A stretch of 64,000 bases of DNA, taken from Parapristionchus giblindavisi (Eukaryota > Nematoda > Chromadorea > Rhabditida > Diplogasteridae). The DNA lies in NCBI GenBank assembly GCA_943737045.1, contig CALSFV010000146.1:41369-105368 (forward strand), given 5' to 3'. Positions 57,047-64,000 of the stretch are shown here, in pieces (positions within the stretch are counted from its first letter, which is position 1; the number at the start of each line of letters is the position of its first letter). The notes below the pieces were generated by a model. The model worked only from the letters and a program-made list of their open reading frames with translations. It did not search any database and was not told the DNA's origin. The translations under genes and the position numbers were made by a program.

Positions 57047-60000
57047 CTATGATTTCAATGACACTTGACTATTATGTCTTTGTCCTTTCTTCACTGAAGA
57101 TGATCGATAGATGGGAACCATTGACTTTGCTCGTCGTCTCGATGAAGTGGATACAGAAGCCATTGAATCACGACGACGATTCTCAACGATTCCAGACGAC
57201 GAATCAATAACGGCTGAGTGGAATCTGAAAGGAGAACGGAACGCCTTAATCAAAGTACTGTATGTATTTATGTGATCTACTGATGAATCTTTGAACTTTA
57301 CCTCGTCAAGGAAGCAGCTCTCAGTGTATTATATGGACTAGCAACGAATACACTTGTAGGTGGTCGACCATGAAGGGTTAGAGTTGAGCAACCAGGGATA
57401 CTGTAATCAGGGTATTATTGATTGATAGCAATCGATCAATGATCTACATTACTTACACAGGTGGATACAATTTGAGTTCATCTTTGGGTCTAACATGTCT
57501 TGAATGAGCATATCGATTCTGTAGTACAGGATAAGCAGGAGGAGGCATGGGTTGATAGGGATGCTCTTCGAATTGAGGAAGACGTTCCTAGAAGAAGTAA
57601 ACGATGTACAAAGGAGACAAATATAGTATACATCAGAATGATAGAGGCCGTTGATGTTATGGTAGACTACTATATGTTTTCACTGAAGTAAGGCGTGTGA
57701 AAACTTCGCGGTTAGAACAAGCTAGAGAAATAGAGAAATATGGAGAGATCGTGGGATAGGAGAGAATCAGAGAAAGCGACGGTATATTGGACATGCTGGC
57801 AATAACACTCCATGCTAATTGATTGACTAACGAACAAATATATAGAAGAAATATGAGAATAGAGCGTGTATAGTTATTACTAATTGGACAAATCAAATAT
57901 CTTATATGTCTACATTTGATATCATTCAAAGATCAAAGATTAATACCTTGTACATAGTAGTGATAGTAGTTACACGTGATCGATCATTATGAGGACGGGT
58001 ATGATGGAGATATAATTTGAAGAACTTAAGAAGGATTTATTAATAATTAAAACTTATCACGTAGTCAATGACTTATTCATAAGTAGATTAGTAACGACTT
58101 AGTAAAGACTTACGTTAGTGTTAGATAGAGTGTATATAGCAGATATGAGAAGAAGAAGAGATCCTATTCCAAGAAGAATTGGTCCGATTATCTTAAATAA
58201 TTATGATATTGATGAATAGTGAATAAATAGATAGAAACCTGAATAGGAGGAGGACGATATTGTCTATCTATTGGCCATTTCCAGAATGGAGAATCATATA
58301 GAAGAAAGTATCCAAGATAGATCTACAATACAAACATGACTGAAAGGGGGGGGGGGGGTAATTTTACTCTCCGCTCTGGTAACGTTCTCTCGTAGACAAA
58401 GAAAGCGAGAGAACATGGCCAGAGTGGAGAGTCTAATTAGCTCGTGGTGCGCCTTTAAAGGGACGGAAATCTTTGTCAACGGTCTCTTCAACGCTCTACG
58501 CTCTCTCGTTGTTAGAGAGCAGAGAAATAGTGTGCGCAACCGTTGACAAAGGTTTCGGTCCCTTTAAGTAAATAAGTTAATAATACTTTAAAATTTATAA
58601 ATATTGGTTTGCCTGCATTTTAAATGTAAAATGTGTTAAAAGTTAAATTGATAGCGTACGCTATGGTGTTTCGTATCGGTAAAAATGGACAGTTTTACAT
58701 ATGTATTGCAACTAAAGATGTAGATATTTAACATTTTCAAGAGTAGTGCAATATGTTTCAAATGAAAGATAAATAATGGGAAGAATGAATTGAATGATGA
58801 TATTTCCATTATCATTTGAAAAATAAAATAAATGATCTAACCATGAATGAACCTCCGAGAACAAAGAAAACACCGAATGCACATGTACATATTGATGATG
58901 ATGATCCACGGAATTTACTGAAGAGATTAAGATAATCAATAATTACTAATCGATAACTAACTCAGTTCTATATGGAAAAAAACCAAATGTAGCCGGATAT
59001 AATACATCCCATCCTTTAGGATAATAATAGAAGTAGGGATCTCTTTGAGCCATTGGACCAAAATGAAGAACTCGTTGATTACCTCAAATAATGAACAGAT
59101 TGATAGATTGAAGATGGATGAGGTCAATAAAGGAATAATCAAGACACACGAAGAACTAGTGATAAGGGAAATAAAACGTTGTCTATGGTATCCTCATCTC
59201 TCCATATTCTTTTATGGTCAGAGAACTAAGAAATAGTGTGTGATATGAAGAGATCACAGACAACAATTTCGAATCCTATGAAATTATGTTTGAAGTTGCA
59301 TTACAAAGATCGGAAGAACCAATCAACTTAAAATTTCAAGATCTGGCAATTGATAAATAGATGGTATGGGCATATTTCATATTTATCTCATCACCCTCGA
59401 TCATACTCTATCTATCACATTATGGATCTTACGAAATAAAAGACCAGATTCATCTTTTGTGTACATGACAACAAACTTTGAAAGCTATGCAGTACAACGA
59501 TTTTGATTTCGTAACATAATCGAGGATAATTCTATAGACCTTTACGAAAAGAAATATGAAATATCTGAGTTGTAATGATTTTTAGGAATGTTCGAAATAG
59601 TGTAAAATTTACAAAATCAATTGGAGGTTAACATTAGAGCCACTATGATTAACCCGTTAATTCGTTTTAAACTAAATATAATAATAAATGAGTTCTAACC
59701 AGTCCATGCAGATGGATCGATATCCCCGACTCCAGCCTGTACCATCTCATCCTTCTTATGAGTTATTGTTAACTTATCTGAAATCATATCCATCTATAGC
59801 ATAATATTAATTCAATTTAGAATTAAACAAATGAAAATAAAGCATATGAGTCATATAAATATAGTAATGACAAAAGTGGATGATTAACTGCTCGGGCATG
59901 GACACCACAATATGAATTGAAGATATAAACTAACTATGAGTTCTTCTCTTCTTTTTGACAGAATGATGATCAGATTTAGATCCAAATAGAAGATGAGTCC

Positions 60001-60107
60001 TTACTCTTTCTTGTCCTCCACCACCTGAAGGAGGAGCTCGACGAGATCTACCTCCCAACTTAAACATTAAGTCACTTAAGTATTACTAAGTTAAGGTTAC
60101 TTACCAT
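57047..60107 (-). CDS. Unrecognised two-helix membrane protein
   Basis: I do not recognise the family. Eleven exons in one frame: 60107-60105 (ATG only), 60058-59935, 59777-59700, 59082-58962, 58917-58842, 58322-58239, 58191-58114, 58024-57947, 57587-57457, 57400-57302, 57224-57047. The N-terminus is basic and polar (LGGRSRRAPPSGGGGQERVR, KKKRRTH), then PYFYYYPKGWDVLYPATFGF. Two hydrophobic helices follow: CTCAFGVFFVLGGSFMIYLG and IIGPILLGIGSLLLLISAIY, separated by a short PFWKWPIDRQYRPPP loop. The tail is Ser/Arg-rich (RRRDSMASVSTSSRRRAKSM) and likely cytoplasmic, so both ends probably face the same side. About 370 residues. It may head the kinase operon. The one-codon first exon is tentative. 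Confidence 0.7.
58358..58452. repeat. Hairpin repeat, family C, copy 3
   Basis: ACTCTCCGCTCTGGTAACG to CATGGCCAGAGTGGAGAGT with the ACAAAGAAAGC core, in the membrane-protein gene intron, preceded by a G12 run. Abuts the family D hairpin. Confidence 0.7.
58453..58567. repeat. Hairpin repeat, family D, copy 2
   Basis: TTTAAAGGGACGGAAATCTT with TTTGTCAACGG pairs with CCGTTGACAAAGGTTTCGGT and CCCTTTAA. Loop centre is TCTCTCGTTGTTAGAGAG. Confidence 0.75.
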
Positions 60108-61167
60108 GAGAGTTAGCGCGCTAAGTTGATAGAGATCAAGAGTGGCGAAGAGAAAGAAGAGATTTGAAGACAACTGCTTCAGCTATATCTTCTTCTTCTT
60201 CATCATCATCGTAGATGTAATATCTATTCTATTATTCTATTGATCATGAATCCTCCTCGCCTATCCGTAATCTTCCATCCTCTTCTATCCTCTTCTATCC
60301 TCTTCTATCCTCTTCCATCCTCTTCCTCTTCCATCCTCTTCCTCTTCTTCTTCAATTGTCATCCTTGTCTTCATTCACTCCTACTATCGACTACGTCTCT
60401 TCTTATTTGTCTGTTGTCCGCTCTCCCATTGTGTACTTGTGTGTGTGCCCATTCACAAACGTCGCCTTTCCCACACCATCCACACCACTCTAATCAGATA
60501 TGTACATATAGAGAGAGGGATGAAGGAGGGAAGCAGTTTAACTGTCTACTCCAATGTCTAGTCAGACTACTCAAAGCATGGGAGAGTATCGATCGATTTT
60601 CTATCTCAATTTTTTTCTAAATATTTTTAATAGATGCTATTGTTATAGATGATCTACAAAGTAGTGAAAGATTGCCTGTACTCTCCAATAGAGAGTCTCT
60701 CTACCATTCAACCATTTCTCGTAGTCAGAGAACAACGAAATAGTGTGTGAAATGAAGAGATACCAGACAATCATTTGTTCTACTTTAAATCTCTATAGTT
60801 CTTCTAGTTCTAAAATAGTTCTTCTTGTTATTGCAATTTCATCGTCTTTGTCTAAATCACATCTGCTCTTCTCCATGACCTCTCGTGATATTCACTCTCC
60901 TTCTCCTTTTCTCCCTCTCCCTCTCCTTTTCTTCTCTCCCTCTCCCCTTCTCCCATCCCTCTCCCTTTCCTATGTTCCTCTCCCTGTCCTCCTCTTTCTC
61001 TCAATGTCTTGGTCTATCTCATCCTCCCCTCTTCTCTTCATTCATCTCATTTTGACTGTAGTATCCATCATTAGACCGGTCATTCAATGTCTTCTTCTTC
61101 ATGGTTTTCCATTCATTCATTCATTATTCCTATAATGTTTCTTCTCCTCTATGTCTTCCTTCTCAGA
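60108..61167. other. Divergent intergenic, membrane protein to adenosine deaminase
   Basis: 1060 bp. Several CT-rich tracts (ATCCTCTTCTATCCTCTTC near 60277 and CCCTCTCCCTTTCC near 60955) open long low-complexity frames on the plus strand, up to 130 codons, which I treat as non-coding. Must contain two divergent promoters. Confidence 0.5.
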
Positions 61168-64000
61168 ATGACATCACATATCCTTCCTCAATCACTCATC
61201 GAAGGTCTTCTACACAATGAGTAAGTCATCTCTACCTCTCCTTATTCTCTCCCTCTACCTCTACAGTCTCTACCTCTCCTTATTCTCTCCCTCTACCTCT
61301 AGAGTCTCTACCTCTAGAATCTCTTATCATTACAATCCTAGTAACCTTTAATCTTCTCCTCCTTCAACTTCTTCATTCAGTGGTTCATTCCCTCCAGTAT
61401 TTCAATCTCCTCCATCCATGGCCTATTCATTCCCTAAAGTTGAACTTCATCTTCATCTTGATGGGGCCATTCGATTCCAGACTCTTATCGATCTATCCAA
61501 GTAAGTCTATACCGTACTCCATCGTACTCATCTACAGTAATCCATTGAAGGGAGAAGGGAATTCCACTTGGGAACGCGACGAATGTTGAGGAATTGAAGA
61601 AGTTGTTAGTGACGAATACTCCTGCTAATCTATCTTCTGTACTTCAAGCATTCGAGATATTCACTCCTGTCATTAAGTCAGTACTTAGATCATTGAATCA
61701 ATGAGTTTGATCTTTGATCTTTTCAGGAATGATCTAAAAGCAGTGGAGAGAATCGCATATGAATTGTGTGAGGATCAAGCAAAGGAAGGAGTTATCTACT
61801 TTGAAGCAAGGTTTATTATTATCCATATGTGTAACATAATAATAGTCTTTCAAATGATGAAGTCGTTAGCAAAATGAAATTGAATTAGCACTCAATAGGA
61901 AAATATAATTTATATGATTCATTCCTTATGGAAATATAATTTGATCATTCATAACTTTATTTCATCAATGTTTATTCAATTATAAATGATTCAGAATAAA
62001 TTGAATTAGCGATTTCTAATTGAATCAAAAATCTTTCATCAATCGTAGATACCACTACCAATTGTTCATATGATATTGCAATGGAGGGATTGATCTTTGA
62101 TCTTTTTCAGATATGCTCCTCATCTTCTATTCAATGATTCCAAGGTATGATAATCTTCCTTATCAATATGGGGGACATCCACCGTGTAGTATTAAGCTTC
62201 TATTCCTTATCAAACTTCTATTGTAAGCACATGAGAATTGATAGACCGAATGAGACAAAAACTGATACTGATTAATTTATTATGAGTGATTCATATACTG
62301 TATTAGACTGTACATAGTTTGATATCTACAGTATGATTCATATTATTGATCGATTTGTAGATCTCAGCTCGTGAGATTGTAGAGGCAGTGGATAGAGGAT
62401 TGAAGAGAGGAAAGAAAGAATTTGGAGTTGAGGCCAGACAGATTCTATGTATGATCTGTGGACTTCCACAATATAATAAGGAACTATTGGAATTGGGTTA
62501 GTACTTTTATTGATTTATTGACTGAATATAATTGAAAATAATATCCAATATCATTAAAAAGAAACATGTTGTTGCTCGAATAGATCTTGCTATGTACTCA
62601 CAGTTTGAGACACACATCAAAACTTTGCTCTTTTTCTTTGATTACACCGAATACGGAAGTATTTCTAATGTACTGATAAGAAAGTTTACAATAGGGGCGA
62701 AAGAGTGTTATGATCATGAAAGTACACGTAAATAATGATTGATTCTCTTCAGTGACATCTTGTAAGGATCTAGGAGTAGTGGGTATTGATGTGGCTGGAT
62801 CTGCCCATGGAGCTGATGAGAAATATGAAGATTCTGTTGTTGAAGTATTCCAGGTACTGTAACTACCGTATGCCATAACACTGAATTTTAATGTACTGTA
62901 AGATCAACTACCGTAATCTTACTTGTCATAGCGTAATTATTGTAGTCTCAAACACCAAACTATCGTCTACGTTTAATTACCCTATAACATAGTATAGATA
63001 TTTATCACAAGTATGGATTATGTGGTGTGACGGGGTGCGCACGTTTTGAAAATGTAACACCACAGTAGTATGCTGAGAGAAATATTGAATTACCATGGTC
63101 TCTCTACCGTAATCTGAATATCGTTTCAGGAGGCATACAAGAGAGGAATTCATCGTACTGTCCATGCAGGAGAAAGTGGAGGAGCAAAGGAAGTTCTCAA
63201 TGTAAATTCATTCAATTATTATAACTTTTTCCATCTACGATTTGAATGATTCTATTCTGTGAAATTCTCACGTTTAAAGGGAAAATGACATGGATTTCGA
63301 AAATAAATCCGAGTGATATTGTATTCGTTGATTCTCATCGAATGTGTCAATAGATGATCTATGATCTCATAGATAAATATATACATAATAATATCTTTAT
63401 GTGGGATCAAGAATTTTATGATAGAAAATACGGTACATCATATACAATACCACAACTACATATTATTTAAGTTGAACGATTCCTAATCAATCGACATTCA
63501 GGCCTTAAATGATATGCATGCTGAACGTATTGGTCATGGATACCGTATTCTTCGTGATGAAGATGCCTACCGTAAACACTTCCTCGAAGATAGAAGAGCC
63601 CATCTCGAAGCATGTCCCTATTCATCTGTGATGACTGGAGCTGTGAATCCTGACTGGAAAAGACATCCAATTGCAAGGTATACTGTAGTCAAGTATTCAT
63701 TGATCTATCGTAATCTGTCTCAGATGGGCAGAAGATGGGGCAGATTTCTCACTTTCCCGTGATGATCCAACATGTTTCGATAACACTCCATTGTCTGAAC
63801 TTGAATTGGTTCATACGAAGATTGGTCTGAGTGTCCATCAAATGTGGCAAGCTGTACGTATCATATATCTTATTATATTTATTCTATTTATTTACAAATA
63901 TAGAGTATATTTCCCTTTTGTAGTGGGAAAATACAATATGATGTTGGCAATTGGATTCTTTGACGTATTCCTAAAAAATCGTAGATTTTCGTTTAGATAA
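61168..64000 (+). CDS. Adenosine deaminase, partial at the right edge
   Basis: Converts adenosine to inosine in purine salvage. Exons: 61168-61220, 61381-61500, 61551-61676, 61727-61810, 62111-62144, 62361-62496, 62753-62853, 63129-63201, 63502-63677, 63724-63853; the next exon lies beyond the window. Zinc and active-site motifs: VELHLHLDGAIRF (two His and the Asp), YFEARYAPHLL, GIDVAGSAHGADE, the zinc His in HRTVHAGESGG with the catalytic Glu, ERIGHGYRILRDE, EACPYSSVMTGA, and SRDDPTCFDNT with the last zinc Asp. A classical ADA1-type enzyme with no signal peptide, so cytosolic. The ATG follows TTCTCAGA, a possible trans-splice acceptor. A second ATG at 61420 starts just before the conserved domain. 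Confidence 0.94.

Noticed and set aside
60240..61135. Two long Ser/Leu-rich frames on the plus strand
   Set aside because: They follow CT-rich simple sequence, have no splice sites in context and no domain.

Overview
The window is nuclear DNA from an animal, almost certainly a nematode related to Caenorhabditis. It is A+T-rich, and most genes are split into small exons by short GT-AG introns. Several genes begin just after a 3' splice-site-like sequence, as expected where mRNAs are trans-spliced. Three p38-type MAP kinases lie in tandem beside a fatty-acid amide hydrolase, the arrangement I know from C. elegans chromosome IV (pmk-3, pmk-2, pmk-1 next to faah genes). I rebuilt the genes by hand from exon reading frames, splice sites and protein motifs; no search was run.

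Left part (1-22 kb): a tyrosinase (minus, runs off the left edge); methionine aminopeptidase 1 (minus); a divergent promoter; the RNase P protein Rpp21 followed about 110 bp later by tRNA-dihydrouridine synthase 3 (plus, a likely operon); then the TFIID subunit TAF2 (plus). DUS3 and TAF2 introns hold two MITE-like repeat families and a perfect-looking foldback.

Middle (22-45 kb): a BORCS6-like lysosome-positioning protein, mitochondrial acyl carrier protein, a fatty-acid amide hydrolase with two alternative first exons, a Sen2-like tRNA-splicing endonuclease subunit, and the ubiquitin-activating enzyme UBA1, all plus strand. UBA1 has a 2.8 kb first intron that carries a complete-looking unknown gene on the opposite strand, built from duplicated 57-base exons. 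Another UBA1 intron holds a dead mariner inserted in an older TIR element. Two UBA1 exons each carry one extra base that breaks the reading frame. A second amide hydrolase lies on the minus strand.

Right part (45-64 kb): three p38 MAP kinases in tandem on the minus strand (pmk-1-like, pmk-2-like, and a divergent pmk-3-like with an S-T-Y activation loop), an unrecognised two-helix membrane protein, and adenosine deaminase (plus, runs off the right edge). This part is rich in hairpin-forming repeats, including a 745 bp element with perfect 21 bp ends.

The genes are mostly housekeeping (translation, tRNA processing, transcription, ubiquitin, purine and lipid-amide metabolism) plus a stress and immunity kinase cluster. 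They do not form one pathway. The most unusual items are the nested repeat-exon gene, the two frame breaks in UBA1, the altered MAPK loop, the FAAH alternative anchor exon, and tRNA-like modules inside TIR elements.
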